A stretch of 64,000 nucleotides of DNA, taken from the NCBI RefSeq assembly GCF_003289955.1, contig NZ_QLZR01000001.1, positions 806,001 to 870,000 of the forward strand, read 5' to 3'. Every line of letters starts with the position of its first letter. Position 1 is the stretch's first letter. Positions 1-8,176 of the stretch are shown here, in pieces. The notes under the pieces were generated by a model. The model was not told the DNA's origin, did not search any database, and saw only the letters and a program-made list of their open reading frames with translations. This DNA is from Planococcus halotolerans (GTDB lineage Bacteria; Bacillota; Bacilli; Bacillales_A; Planococcaceae). The translations under genes and the position numbers were made by a program.

Positions 1-158
1 CTTTTTGTGTAATCATGCAGATAATCCCAAACTTTGGAACGCACGAAGCCTGCGCACACCCACCAATCGGGCAATTGCAGCGATTCGGCTGAATGCAGCA
101 CTTCCATCATCCATTCGTCTTCTTCAATCCCTTTTAGAATTTCGTCTCTATTTTCCAT
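1..158 (-). CDS. Nucleotidyltransferase family protein (partial, N-terminus only)
   Basis: This minus-strand reading frame begins at the ATG ending at 158 and runs off the window edge, so only the first 52 or so residues are visible. They start MENRDEILKGIEEDEW and contain LPDWWVCAGFVRSKVWD, which resembles the N-terminal region of the COG3575-type putative nucleotidyltransferases found in Bacillales; the WW-x-x-AGF-V-R motif is typical of that family. Substrate and reaction are unknown for the family. A ribosome binding site (GCGGGAGATG) lies just upstream, and the frame follows the 194-733 acetyltransferase by 35 bp on the same strand, so they may be cotranscribed. Only a fragment can be judged here. 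Confidence 0.7.
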   Translation of the reverse strand, partial: MENRDEILKGIEEDEWMMEVLHSAESLQLPDWWVCAGFVRSKVWDYLHDYTK

Positions 159-193
159 CCAGCATCTCCCGCTTCGCCAATTGTTCCACTTCT

Positions 194-733
194 TTATTCG
201 TCTTCCGGATTGATAATGGCCATGACGACGTGATCCTGCCATCTGCCATTGATCTGCACATTTTTGCGGGCAAGCCCTTCCCGCTCGAAGCCGGCCTTTT
301 CAAGCGCACGGATTGACGGCGCATTATGCGGCATGACGCCGGCTTCAACCCGGTGCAGCCCAAGTTCCCGAAAAGCGTAATCCACAGCCAGCCGGATCGC
401 TTCAGTCGCATAGCCTCTGCCATTGAATTTCTTATCGATGACATAACCGATCATGCTGCTTTGCAGCGGTCCGCGAAAAATTCGAAAAAGGTTGATCGTC
501 CCCACTAATTGACCGGTCTCATTCTCAACAATCGCGAAATTATATTCCCGGCCGGCTTCGCGGTTCTCCGTACTTTGTTCAATCACTTCTTTTTGCATCA
601 ATAAAGTATAGAAGTCTTCGCCAGTAATGACGGAGAATTCTTTGAAGAACTCTTTATTGTCCAGTTCCATCTGCAACTTAGCTTGCGCGTCTTTCAGCGT
701 CAAAAAACGGATATGAACTTTTTCTCCCCGCAT
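194..733 (-). CDS. GNAT family N-acetyltransferase (RimJ/RimL type)
   Basis: A 179-residue protein with the fold of the GCN5-related N-acetyltransferases, which transfer an acetyl group from acetyl-CoA to an amine. The acetyl-CoA binding loop is visible as FNGRGYATEAIRLAV near residues 110-125, followed by the family's LGLHRVEA and NAPSIRALEKAGF segments. Length and motif order match the RimJ/RimL-like branch, which includes ribosomal-protein N-terminal acetyltransferases and antibiotic or small-molecule acetylases; the substrate cannot be read from sequence. It is 58 bp downstream of the parS site, and the partial nucleotidyltransferase follows on the same strand. Confidence 0.88.
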   Translation of the reverse strand: MRGEKVHIRFLTLKDAQAKLQMELDNKEFFKEFSVITGEDFYTLLMQKEVIEQSTENREAGREYNFAIVENETGQLVGTINLFRIFRGPLQSSMIGYVIDKKFNGRGYATEAIRLAVDYAFRELGLHRVEAGVMPHNAPSIRALEKAGFEREGLARKNVQINGRWQDHVVMAIINPEDE

Positions 734-791
734 CTTACCGTCTCCTCTTACTGATCAATTCGGACAAAAACGTGCTAAAAGAACAAAAAGA

Positions 792-807
792 TGTTTCACG
801 TGAAACA
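792..807. promoter_or_regulatory. parS centromere-like site (ParB/Spo0J binding)
   Basis: The 16-bp sequence TGTTTCACGTGAAACA is a perfect palindrome and an exact match to the Bacillus parS consensus TGTTNCACGTGAAACA. In Bacillus, ParB (Spo0J) loads at such sites, spreads along DNA and recruits SMC for origin segregation. It sits between two acetyltransferase genes. A chance exact match in 64 kb is improbable. Scanning for the CACGTG core elsewhere in the window turned up no second good match. Confidence 0.9.
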
Positions 808-875
808 TTATTATTTATTGTCCAATCTTCAGTGCCTATTCTACAAAAGTCGATTCCTCGTATTCCGCTTTTCTT

Positions 876-1280
876 TTATTCTTCGTAAGTTTTCCGGAAT
901 CCATAAAAAGCACGAAACTTTTTCGCTTCATAATAAGATTTGGACGTAGTGCTGGCGAGCAGTTCCATCCGCGTTTCGGGATATAAATCATGGACATACT
1001 GCATTAACTTCCCGCCAATTCCAGTGCCGCGCCTGCTTTTCTCTATAATTAATTCGCAGATATAAAGCGTCACGGCTCCGTCCGTCAACGCACGGAGACA
1101 ACCGACCAATTGGCCATCCTGTTCCGCCACTACGGCCAGATTCGAACCTTGCCACGCCGCTTTAGTCTGCTGATGTTTCGCCACCAGATTACTCCAGCCT
1201 TCCTGCTCATTCAACTGATGAATCGCCGGAAAATCCGTTTCTTCATATGGACGGATTATCAGCTCTTGCTGTTCTTGCAT
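876..1280 (-). CDS. GNAT family N-acetyltransferase
   Basis: A small acetyltransferase of about 134 residues. Its acetyl-CoA binding motif is seen in EKSRRGTGIGGKLMQYV, and the C-terminus SKSYYEAKKFRAFYGF fits the beta-bulge and tyrosine region of GNAT enzymes. I place the start at the ATG ending at 1280 (MQEQQELIIRPYEETDF) because AGGCAGGA lies 8 bases upstream; an ATG seven codons earlier (1301) has no convincing ribosome binding site. The acceptor substrate is unknown. It is a single-gene unit with parS downstream. Confidence 0.82.
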   Translation of the reverse strand: MQEQQELIIRPYEETDFPAIHQLNEQEGWSNLVAKHQQTKAAWQGSNLAVVAEQDGQLVGCLRALTDGAVTLYICELIIEKSRRGTGIGGKLMQYVHDLYPETRMELLASTTSKSYYEAKKFRAFYGFRKTYEE

Positions 1281-1358
1281 ATTGTGATTCCTGCCTTTCA
1301 TAAACTGAGTTCTTTAGTCACGCTGCCATGTATTTTTTCATTCGAATTCATTTGAATT

Positions 1359-1802
1359 TCAGAATAAAGGAATTTCCGGGAACATGAAATTGGCAAAACT
1401 TAAAATAAACAAGATGATCAAAGGGAATTCCAGTAATGTGAAGATATACTCCCTCGGATTTTCTGCATATTTCCGTTCCATATATGCCTTGTAGAGAGTG
1501 ACGATCAACGCCACAATGACAGAGGCATAGATCGGATACAGCGCACCATGTTCATAACCATAAATGAATGCAGCAACCATCCCCACCGTCCCGGCTATAT
1601 TCAAATAGAACTCCACTTTCTCATGCCTGGCATTAACATAATTCGCTTTGAATATATTCCGTTTCTCGACACCCAAAACTTTTTTCAGGAAGAGATTGAC
1701 GAGGAACAGGATTGCAACCATACCCAATAGAAATAAAACAAACTTCCAATCAAAGTCCAGAGGCAGCCAGGAACGTGCATAGTCTGGATGGTCATCATAC
1801 AT
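1359..1802 (-). CDS. DUF4181 family membrane protein
   Basis: About 147 residues with four predicted membrane segments (around residues 19-38, 67-85, 91-108 and 124-143). The stretch FLKKVLGVEKRNIFKANYVN followed by HEKVEFYLNI is characteristic of the DUF4181 family of small Bacillales membrane proteins, whose function is unknown. I chose the ATG ending at 1802 because GAGGACGAACTAC precedes it and it overlaps the stop of the upstream gene by 8 bp (ATGTATGA), which suggests translational coupling. The longer frame upstream lies inside the neighbouring gene and is unlikely to be used. Confidence 0.75.
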   Translation of the reverse strand: MYDDHPDYARSWLPLDFDWKFVLFLLGMVAILFLVNLFLKKVLGVEKRNIFKANYVNARHEKVEFYLNIAGTVGMVAAFIYGYEHGALYPIYASVIVALIVTLYKAYMERKYAENPREYIFTLLEFPLIILFILSFANFMFPEIPLF

Positions 1803-2094
1803 GTAGTTCGTCCTCAGCTTCCGGCTTGGATCTGAGCAATAATACAAACGAAAGCAGGCAAATCATCAACAAGCCGATGCCTAAAAGAATTCCGCCCAGG
1901 ACAAGAAATTGGTTGATGCCGGCTTCGTAAATCATATTATACTGAGCTGTATCCATGCTGTTAAATTGGCGAGTCAACTCAGCAGCCGCAACGGACTGTC
2001 CCCTAGATCCGCTATTAAGAATCATCAGCAAGCCGACGATGATGCTGATTCCTGAAATTGCATAAGTGAAAGTAAGATAATTTTTATTCACCAA
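1795..2094 (-). CDS. Small two-helix membrane protein, unknown function
   Basis: A 99-residue protein with two strongly hydrophobic segments (about residues 9-27 and 63-88) separated by a polar stretch, and an acidic C-terminal tail. I do not recognise the family. It lies 35 bp downstream of the FAD oxidoreductase gene and overlaps the following DUF4181 gene by 8 bp, so the three genes probably share a transcript. Whether the two small membrane proteins act together is not shown by the sequence. Confidence 0.65.
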   Translation of the reverse strand: MVNKNYLTFTYAISGISIIVGLLMILNSGSRGQSVAAAELTRQFNSMDTAQYNMIYEAGINQFLVLGGILLGIGLLMICLLSFVLLLRSKPEAEDELHV

Positions 2095-2129
2095 ATCATC
2101 CTTCCATCGAATTTATGATTTTTCGAATT

Positions 2130-3785
2130 TCAGCCACTGAATTCCGCTGCTGCCCGTCCAGCCACTCTGCCGGAAAACAGGCAGCCGCCGAGGAAAGTTC
2201 CTTCAAGCGAGCGGTAACCGTGCACTCCGCCGCCGCCAAAACCGGCGACTTCTCCTGCAGCATATAAACCCGAAATCGGCTGGCCGGCGTCATTGAGTAC
2301 GCGCGCGGACAAGTCTGTCTGCAGGCCGCCGAGCGTTTTGCGGCTGACGATATTCAGGCGCACTGCGATGAGGGGACCGTTTTTCGGATCCAATATTTTA
2401 TGAGGTGACGCGACACGGATTAAACGGTCGCCTCTGTAATTCCGGGCTCCGCGCATCGCCGTCACCTGCAGATCTTTAGTAAATGTATTGTCCAGCTGGC
2501 GATCACGCGCCACGATTTGCCGTTTTATTTCATTCAAATCCAGCAAATTCTCGCCGGTCAGCTTGTTCATACCTGTCACAAGATCAGGCAGATTATCCGC
2601 GACAATAAAATCTTCGCCTTTATCCATGAATGCCTGAACCGGTGCTGTTGCACCTTTTTTCACTCGTGACAGCACCTGCGGAATGCTTTTTCCGGTTAAA
2701 TCGGGATTCTGCTCTGAGCCGGATAACGCAAATTCCTTTTCGATAATTTTTTGAGTGAGAATAAACCAGGAATAGCTGTAGCCTGTTTTTTGAATCGTTT
2801 CAAGCGTCCCCAGCGTATCGAAGCCCGGGAAATTCGGCGCCGGGAATCGTTTGCCCGTCGCGTCGAACCATAGCGAAGACGGTCCCGGAAGGATGCGGAT
2901 GCCGTGGCGCCTCCACACCGGATTCCAGTTTTTGATGCCTTCCGTGTAATGCCACATGCGGTCGCGGTTAACGAGGCGACCGCCCGCCAGTTCTGTAATC
3001 GCGAGCATCCGTCCATCGACATGTTCCGGCACACCGGATAACATATCCTGCGGCGCTTCGCCGAGCCGCTCCGGCCAATTTTTGCGGATCAATTCGTGAT
3101 TGCCGCCGATGCCGCCGCTCGTGACGATCACCGCTTGGGCGTTGTATGTAAAGTTTCCGATTTTATTGCGCGAACTCACTTCTCCCCTTGCCGCTTCGCT
3201 CGGTTCCAGAATCGATCCGTGGATACCGGTTACCGCAGCGCCTTCTGTCAGCAAGCCGTCCACTTGATGGCGTGGACGATATTCGACGACACCGTTTTTC
3301 ATATGCTCCCGGACGCGGCGTTCAAATGGCGCGACAATTCCCGGACCTGTCCCCCAGACGATATGGAAACGCGGCACCGAATTGCCGTGGCCTTCGGCGA
3401 GGTAACCGCCCCGCTCCGCCCAGCCGACTACAGGGAAAAATTTAACGCCCATTTCAGCAAGCCATTTACGTTTTTCACCGGCCGCGAAATCGACATACGC
3501 TTTCGCCCACTTCAATCCCCAATAATCTTCGTCGCCGGTTCGGTCAAATCCTGCCGCTCCCAGCCAGTCCTGCCAGGCGAGCTCTTTTGAATCCTTGATT
3601 CCCATGCGCCGCTGTTCCGGCGAGTCGACCAGGAATAATCCACCAAATGACCACCAGGCCTGTCCGCCAAAAGACGCTTCCGGTTCCTGATCCACCAATA
3701 ACACTTTCCTGCCGGCATCCGCCAACTCCGCTGTTGCCGTCAACCCCGCCAATCCGGCACCCACTACGATCACATCAAACTCCAT
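2130..3785 (-). CDS. FAD-binding dehydrogenase (fumarate reductase/KsdD-like flavoprotein)
   Basis: A 551-residue flavoprotein. The N-terminal Rossmann motif VVGAGLAGLTATAELADAG (residues 7-25) and the following DQEPEASFGGQ bind FAD; the C-terminal GLYAAGEVAGFGGGGVHG closes the FAD site in the same way as in fumarate reductase and 3-ketosteroid dehydrogenase flavoproteins. The whole resembles COG3573 predicted oxidoreductases, which have no firmly known substrate. No signal peptide is visible, so it is probably cytoplasmic. Two small membrane-protein genes follow downstream. The gene start is followed upstream by about 790 bp of repeat-rich intergenic DNA. Confidence 0.85.
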   Translation of the reverse strand: MEFDVIVVGAGLAGLTATAELADAGRKVLLVDQEPEASFGGQAWWSFGGLFLVDSPEQRRMGIKDSKELAWQDWLGAAGFDRTGDEDYWGLKWAKAYVDFAAGEKRKWLAEMGVKFFPVVGWAERGGYLAEGHGNSVPRFHIVWGTGPGIVAPFERRVREHMKNGVVEYRPRHQVDGLLTEGAAVTGIHGSILEPSEAARGEVSSRNKIGNFTYNAQAVIVTSGGIGGNHELIRKNWPERLGEAPQDMLSGVPEHVDGRMLAITELAGGRLVNRDRMWHYTEGIKNWNPVWRRHGIRILPGPSSLWFDATGKRFPAPNFPGFDTLGTLETIQKTGYSYSWFILTQKIIEKEFALSGSEQNPDLTGKSIPQVLSRVKKGATAPVQAFMDKGEDFIVADNLPDLVTGMNKLTGENLLDLNEIKRQIVARDRQLDNTFTKDLQVTAMRGARNYRGDRLIRVASPHKILDPKNGPLIAVRLNIVSRKTLGGLQTDLSARVLNDAGQPISGLYAAGEVAGFGGGGVHGYRSLEGTFLGGCLFSGRVAGRAAAEFSG

Positions 3786-3944
3786 CCGCGCTTCCCCCTT
3801 GACGATGCTGTTTCTGCTAATATCGTATCACTTTGAGTTGGTAAATTATAGTTAATAATTTTTGTTTTCTGACAATAAAGGCGGTGATGAGTTGGGAAAT
3901 TTTATCCATAATTTTTTCATAAAGGAGCTGGTTAGGTTTCTGTG

Positions 3945-4137
3945 AAGAGAAATTCTGCTGAACGCACGCAAATGGTTTTAATCGCGCGTATTTCAATTTA
4001 ATCGCTCGCAAATCCTGCATATCAGGAATTTAGAGATTTATTAAACTAGTAAAAGAAAATATTACCAGCGAACCACTCTACTTTCTTTCTAAAATAAAAC
4101 CCCCAATATGAAAAAACCTTTGCTATAGCAAAGGCTC
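3945..4137 (+). repeat. Family A repeat array (20-bp period) with hairpin, copy 1
   Basis: Part of the 792-bp gene-free stretch 3786-4577. A leader unit GAACGCACGCAAAT (AACG at 3961) is followed by two TTTAATCGC-type units with ATCG at 3981 and 4001, an exact 20-bp period. About 50 bp later comes AAAATATTACCAGC, then CCCCAATATGAAAAAACC and a hairpin with stems CCTTTGC and GCAAAGG (about 4117-4134). The same order of parts recurs at 4200-4480. Confidence 0.8.
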
Positions 4138-4199
4138 CGTTGATAAGTATGGTAATTTTATCCAAATATTTTATAGTCTTCGTAGTTTCTAATTTTATT

Positions 4200-4480
4200 G
4201 ATGAGAATTCTGCTAAACGCTCATAAAGCACTCGGGAACGCCCATAAAATTTTTTAATCGCCCGCAAATCCATTTAATCGCCCATAAAATTATTTAATCG
4301 CCCACAAATTCGTTTGGCTAAGGAGTTTATCTTATTCCAAATATTTAAAGAAAATATTCCCAGCATTTTCGATACGTTCACCACTTCATTTTCAAAACCA
4401 CAGCCCTCAGTTTGAAAAAAACTTCGCTATCGCAAAGGTTTCCCACAACACCGGAACTTTTCCGCCGTGCGAAAAACTTC
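4200..4480 (+). repeat. Family A repeat array (20-bp period) with two hairpins, copy 2
   Basis: Leader units with AACG at 4216 and 4237 are followed by TTTAATCGC units with ATCG at 4257, 4277 and 4297, again a 20-bp step. AAAATATTCCCAGC follows, then CCCTCAGTTTGAAAAAAAC and two degenerate hairpins (about 4421-4441 and 4456-4477). The second hairpin is a decayed form of the TTTTTCGC/GCGAAAAA hairpin seen at 16034 and 21424. The element abuts the gntK terminator. Nothing that looks like a gene is present between 3786 and 4577. Confidence 0.8.
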
Positions 4481-4530
4481 CACTCTCTTTTAATCCATAT
4501 ATAACTTTTCACTATATAAATTGCCCCATA

Positions 4531-4572
4531 AAAAAATCCGGTACCCCATCTAACCGGGGCACCGGATTTTAT
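4531..4572 (-). terminator. Rho-independent terminator after gntK
   Basis: Read on the minus strand, AAAATCCGGT and CCCC pair with GGGG and ACCGGATTTT around a short loop and run into a T-rich tail. It lies directly after the gntK stop codon. Confidence 0.9.
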
Positions 4573-4577
4573 TCGCA

Positions 4578-6122
4578 TTAGCCCAGATGTTTACGCTGGA
4601 AGTCGGCGATGCTTGCGTATTCGTCTGTTAAGAGACGTGATAGCCGGATGAAAATCGGCAGCAGTTCCTTGTAGATTTCGGTGCAGTCCGGATCCGGTTC
4701 ATGGGTGTGCGTATGGCCGATCATGTCGCCGACGATGCTGAAGTCGTCGATTTCACCGAGCGCATACATGCCGAGAACGACGGCGCCGAGGCACGAACTT
4801 TCAAAACTTTCGGGAACGGTGACGGGCTGGCCGAAGACATCGGCCATCAGCTGGCGCCACATTTCCGAACGGGCAAAGCCGCCGGATGCTTTGATCAATT
4901 TCGGTTCGCCGGTCAATTCCTCGACCGCGAGCAGAACAGTATATAGATTGTAGACGATGCCTTCGAGCACGGCACGGATCATATGCTGCTTTTCGTGATG
5001 AATGCTCAGGCCGAAAAACGAGCCGCGGGCATTGGAATCCCAAAGCGGCGCACGTTCACCCGTCAAATAGGGGTGAAACAGCAGCCCATCCGAACCCGGA
5101 TTAACGGTTGAAGCGATGCGCGTCAACACATCGTACGGGTCGATGCACAGGCGCTTGGCCGTTTCGACTTCCGCAGCCGCAAATTCGTCGCGCAGCCAGC
5201 GGAGGATGATGCCGCCGTTATTGACGGCTCCCCCGATGACCCAATGGTCGGCGGTAAGCGCGTAACAGAACGTCCGCCCTTTCGGATCAGTTTTCGGCAC
5301 CGGAGAAACGGTGCGCACGGCTCCGCTCGTGCCAATCGTTACGGCGACGACACCCGGATCGATGGCACCGACGCCAAGATTGGCAAGTACACCATCACTT
5401 GCGCCGATGATGAACGGCACGTCTTTTGGAATCCCCATGAAAGCGGCATATTCAGTCGCTAACCCGCTCATCTGGTGTGTCGTCGGCACCGGTTTCGGCA
5501 ACTGGCCGGCATCGATTCCAGCGACTTCAAGCGCGCCGCTGTCCCAATCGAGATTCTCGAGATTGAACAGGCCGGTCGCTGAAGCGATGGAATGGTCGAC
5601 GACATATTCGCCGAATAATTTATGGAACACGAAGCTCTTGATGTCTGCGAACATCGCCGTTTGACCGAAAATCTTCGGCTTATCTTCTTTCAGCCAGACG
5701 ATTTTGGATAACGGCGACATCGCATGGATCGGCGTGCCGGTGCGCAGGTAAATCGAATGGCCGTCCATTTCTTCCTTGATACGGGTGGCGTGTTTGGCAG
5801 CGCGCGAATCCGCCCAGGTGATGCTTTCAGTCAATAATTGATCCTCTGCGCCGACCGCAATTAGGCTGTGCATCGCCGAACTGAAGGATACCAATTTCAG
5901 CGTTGCCGGATTGATGGCGCTTTTGCGGATTGTTTCCCGGACCGTCCCAAGAACGGCACGGAAAATTTCTTCCGGATCCTGTTCCGCCGTCAGCGGCGTA
6001 GGGGTGTGCAAAGGATAGAAAATTGTCTCCGTCGCCAGGACCTTCCCCGCTTTATTGAACAGAACGGCTTTTGTCGAAGTCGTCCCGATGTCCACTCCAA
6101 GATAATGTGATGGTTCAGCCAT
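4578..6122 (-). CDS. gntK: Gluconokinase (FGGY family)
   Basis: A 514-residue sugar kinase that phosphorylates D-gluconate to 6-phosphogluconate with ATP. The FGGY fold is evident: the N-terminal phosphate loop YLGVDIGTTSTKAVLF (residues 7-22), the mid-protein GASDGVLANLGVGAI with the catalytic aspartate, the TIGTSGAVR phosphate loop and the C-terminal ASGGFARSEMWRQL. Length is normal for GntK. It lies 148 bp downstream of gnd on the same strand, and an RpiR-type regulator is divergent to gnd, which supports a gluconate operon. No gluconate permease is encoded in this window. The ribosome binding site is AGAGGAGGGTTCC. Confidence 0.95.
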   Translation of the reverse strand: MAEPSHYLGVDIGTTSTKAVLFNKAGKVLATETIFYPLHTPTPLTAEQDPEEIFRAVLGTVRETIRKSAINPATLKLVSFSSAMHSLIAVGAEDQLLTESITWADSRAAKHATRIKEEMDGHSIYLRTGTPIHAMSPLSKIVWLKEDKPKIFGQTAMFADIKSFVFHKLFGEYVVDHSIASATGLFNLENLDWDSGALEVAGIDAGQLPKPVPTTHQMSGLATEYAAFMGIPKDVPFIIGASDGVLANLGVGAIDPGVVAVTIGTSGAVRTVSPVPKTDPKGRTFCYALTADHWVIGGAVNNGGIILRWLRDEFAAAEVETAKRLCIDPYDVLTRIASTVNPGSDGLLFHPYLTGERAPLWDSNARGSFFGLSIHHEKQHMIRAVLEGIVYNLYTVLLAVEELTGEPKLIKASGGFARSEMWRQLMADVFGQPVTVPESFESSCLGAVVLGMYALGEIDDFSIVGDMIGHTHTHEPDPDCTEIYKELLPIFIRLSRLLTDEYASIADFQRKHLG

Positions 6123-6214
6123 TGGAACCCTCCTCTTCTGATACTCAAATTATACGCGAATAAAATATGGGTTGCCGTTTGTGCTGCTTTGACACGATGG
6201 TTTGCAAAATTCTT

Positions 6215-6279
6215 TGCTCCTGCATCGCTTCGCTAGCTTCGTCGCAAAGAGTTGCCCTCGCCAGCTTCGGTCAACTCTT
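6215..6279 (-). repeat. Interspersed GCGACGAAGC repeat at the 3' end of gnd (family E, copy 1)
   Basis: On the minus strand an inverted repeat AAGAGTTG...CAACTCTT is followed by TTGCGACGAAGCTAGCGAAG, then CGATGCAGGAGCA. The first arm forms the last codons and stop of gnd. A near-identical right half follows a different stem at 48854-48917. Confidence 0.75.
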
Positions 6280-7155
6280 CACAACCGCATGTCCGCCAAA
6301 TTCGTTGCGCAGTGCCGCGACGACTTTGCCGGTGAAGGTATCGTCTTCCTGTGAGCGGTGGCGCATCATCAATGACATGGTGATGACTGGTGCCGGAACT
6401 TTCAAGTCGAGTGCCGTTTCAACCGTCCATTGGCCTTCGCCAGATGAGTTCATGACCCCTCTGATTTCATCGAGATTGGCGTCTTTAGAAAATGCGTTTT
6501 GTGTGAGGCCCATCAAGTAAGAGCTGATGATGGAACCGTTGTCCCAGACGCCAGCCACTTCTTCGTAGTTGTAGTCAAACTGGCTCTTACTGAGGATGTC
6601 GAAACCTTCCGCAATCGCCTGCATCATACCGTATTCGATGCCGTTATGGATCATTTTCAGGAAATGGCCGCTGCCGGCTTTGCCTGTGTAAAGGTAGCCG
6701 TTTTCAACAGAGATGTCCTTGAATACCTGTTCGATATCCTTGAATTTCTCTTCGTCTCCGCCAATCATCGAACAGATGCCGTGGCGAGCGCCTTCTGTGC
6801 CGCCGCTTGTCCCGCAATCAAAGAAGTAAATTCCGTGCTCCTGAAGCATTGCTGCACGGCGCAAAGTATCTTTGTAATTCGAGTTGCCGCCGTCGATCAA
6901 TGCATCGCCTTTTTGGAGTAAAGGCAGTAATTCGCCGATCACTGTTTCTGTGATTTCGCCCGCCGGCACCATCAACCAGATCGTGCGCGGTGCTTTCAGA
7001 CTGCCTACCATTTCTTCTATAGAAGAAACCCGCTTGAAGCTATCCTCTTCAAATGTTGCAAAATTATCGTATCCGACCACTTGATGTCCGTGATCCGCTA
7101 AATTTAAGGCCAAATTCAAGCCCATTTTTCCTAGTCCAATCAAACCAATTTCCAT
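6271..7155 (-). CDS. gnd: 6-phosphogluconate dehydrogenase, decarboxylating (short GntZ/YqeC type)
   Basis: A 294-residue enzyme that oxidatively decarboxylates 6-phosphogluconate to ribulose 5-phosphate. The dinucleotide motif LIGLGKMGLNLALNLA (residues 4-19) and the substrate signature around KAGSGHFLKMIHNGIEYGMM are clear; DGGNSNYKDT and DCGTSGGTEGARHG are conserved in the family. The short length (about 300 rather than 470 residues) matches the GntZ/YqeC/GndA branch, often NAD-preferring. It precedes gntK and shares its upstream region with a divergent RpiR regulator. The gene's last codons form one arm of an interspersed repeat hairpin. Confidence 0.95.
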   Translation of the reverse strand: MEIGLIGLGKMGLNLALNLADHGHQVVGYDNFATFEEDSFKRVSSIEEMVGSLKAPRTIWLMVPAGEITETVIGELLPLLQKGDALIDGGNSNYKDTLRRAAMLQEHGIYFFDCGTSGGTEGARHGICSMIGGDEEKFKDIEQVFKDISVENGYLYTGKAGSGHFLKMIHNGIEYGMMQAIAEGFDILSKSQFDYNYEEVAGVWDNGSIISSYLMGLTQNAFSKDANLDEIRGVMNSSGEGQWTVETALDLKVPAPVITMSLMMRHRSQEDDTFTGKVVAALRNEFGGHAVVKS

Positions 7156-7195
7156 TTTAATCGCCCCTTTGGGAATTTTTTTCCGTAGTGGTTTT

Positions 7196-7223
7196 ATTAT
7201 ATCAAATTTTTTTCCTTACACAA
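7196..7223 (-). promoter_or_regulatory. Predicted gnd-gntK promoter
   Basis: On the minus strand a -35 TTGTGT (7218-7223) and a -10 TATAAT (7196-7201) are 16 bp apart, 41 bp upstream of the gnd start. The -35 lies inside the inverted repeat at 7217-7233. Confidence 0.65.
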
Positions 7224-7233
7224 GGGAAGTGTA
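7217..7233. promoter_or_regulatory. Inverted repeat, candidate RpiR-type operator
   Basis: TACAC and GTGTA flank AAGGGAA in the 122-bp divergent region between gnd and the regulator. It covers the -35 of the gnd promoter and abuts a TATAAT at 7235-7240 that could serve the regulator gene, so one bound protein could affect both directions. Operator identity is inferred from position only. Confidence 0.4.
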
Positions 7234-7277
7234 GTATAATGTCAGTACGAAACGTGTCAGAAATGAGGAATTGACTT

Positions 7278-8129
7278 ATGAAAGAACAAAAGTTTGCGCA
7301 GGCAGCCATCCGCGGCAACTATTCGCAGTTCAGCGACAAAGAAAAGAAAATCGCTGATTTTGTATTAAATGATCCGCGCAACATCATCCATTTGACGATC
7401 AACCAAATAGCAGACGAATTAAACATCGCGGAATCCACCATCTTCCGTTTTTGCCAGCGCATCGGTTTTAAAGGTTTTCAGGCCTTTAAAATCTCTCTGG
7501 CTTCCGAAGTGGTGACACCACTGAAAGATATCCACGAGCAAATCGAAGAAGGCGACGAAGTCAAAACGGTCGCTGAAAAAGTTTTCCGCTCCAACATCAA
7601 GACACTGGAAGCGACGTTGCAGATTGTGGACGGTGAAACAATCGAACAAGCCGTAACGACGATTATGAACGCCCGTAAAGTTGAATTTTTCGGAAATGGC
7701 GGTTCTGCCAGCGTTGCGATGGACGGTTACCATAAATTCATCCGTCTCGGCTTGCCGGTGGCCATGAATCTCGACGCACACGTCCAAGTGATGTCCGCAT
7801 CCCAGATGAATGAACAGGATGCCGCGATTGTCATTTCCCATTCCGGCTCGACGACCGATATTTTGGATGTGTTACATGTCCTGAAAAACAAAGGCGTCAC
7901 CATCATTTGCCTGACGAATTTCGCGAAATCGCCGTTGACCAAGGAATCGAATATTTGCCTGTACACGGTCTCCGAAGAAACCGATTTCCGGTCGGAAGCG
8001 TTGTCTTCCCGCATTGCACAGCTGAGTTTGATCGATGCGCTGTATACGAACCTGATGATTGCGCGCAGCGATGCCGGCAAACAGTCGCTGCAGGATATGC
8101 GCGAAGCGATGTCGCATAAACGTTTATAA
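7278..8129 (+). CDS. RpiR/MurR family transcriptional regulator (HTH-SIS)
   Basis: A 283-residue regulator. Residues 1-77 form an HTH_6 DNA-binding domain (FSDKEKKIADFVL, then the recognition region NIAESTIFRFCQRIGFKGFQ). Residues about 110-240 form a SIS sugar-phosphate binding domain with GNGGSASVAMDGYHKF and ISHSGSTTDI. Proteins of this family respond to phosphosugars. Divergence from gnd and gntK suggests it senses 6-phosphogluconate and controls gluconate use, by analogy with GntR-like roles; this is inference. The start follows an AATGAGGAATTGACTT region with a modest ribosome binding site. Confidence 0.9.
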   Translation: MKEQKFAQAAIRGNYSQFSDKEKKIADFVLNDPRNIIHLTINQIADELNIAESTIFRFCQRIGFKGFQAFKISLASEVVTPLKDIHEQIEEGDEVKTVAEKVFRSNIKTLEATLQIVDGETIEQAVTTIMNARKVEFFGNGGSASVAMDGYHKFIRLGLPVAMNLDAHVQVMSASQMNEQDAAIVISHSGSTTDILDVLHVLKNKGVTIICLTNFAKSPLTKESNICLYTVSEETDFRSEALSSRIAQLSLIDALYTNLMIARSDAGKQSLQDMREAMSHKRL

Positions 8130-8132
8130 GAA

Positions 8133-8168
8133 AACAGACCTGCCACTGGGTGGCGGGTCTGTTTTTAT
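8133..8168. terminator. Bidirectional rho-independent terminator
   Basis: AACAGACC-TGCCAC pairs with GTGGC-GGGTCTGTT and is followed by T residues on plus and A residues before it, so it can end both the regulator gene (plus) and the convergent MFS gene (minus). Confidence 0.88.
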
Positions 8169-8176
8169 TTTTGCGA

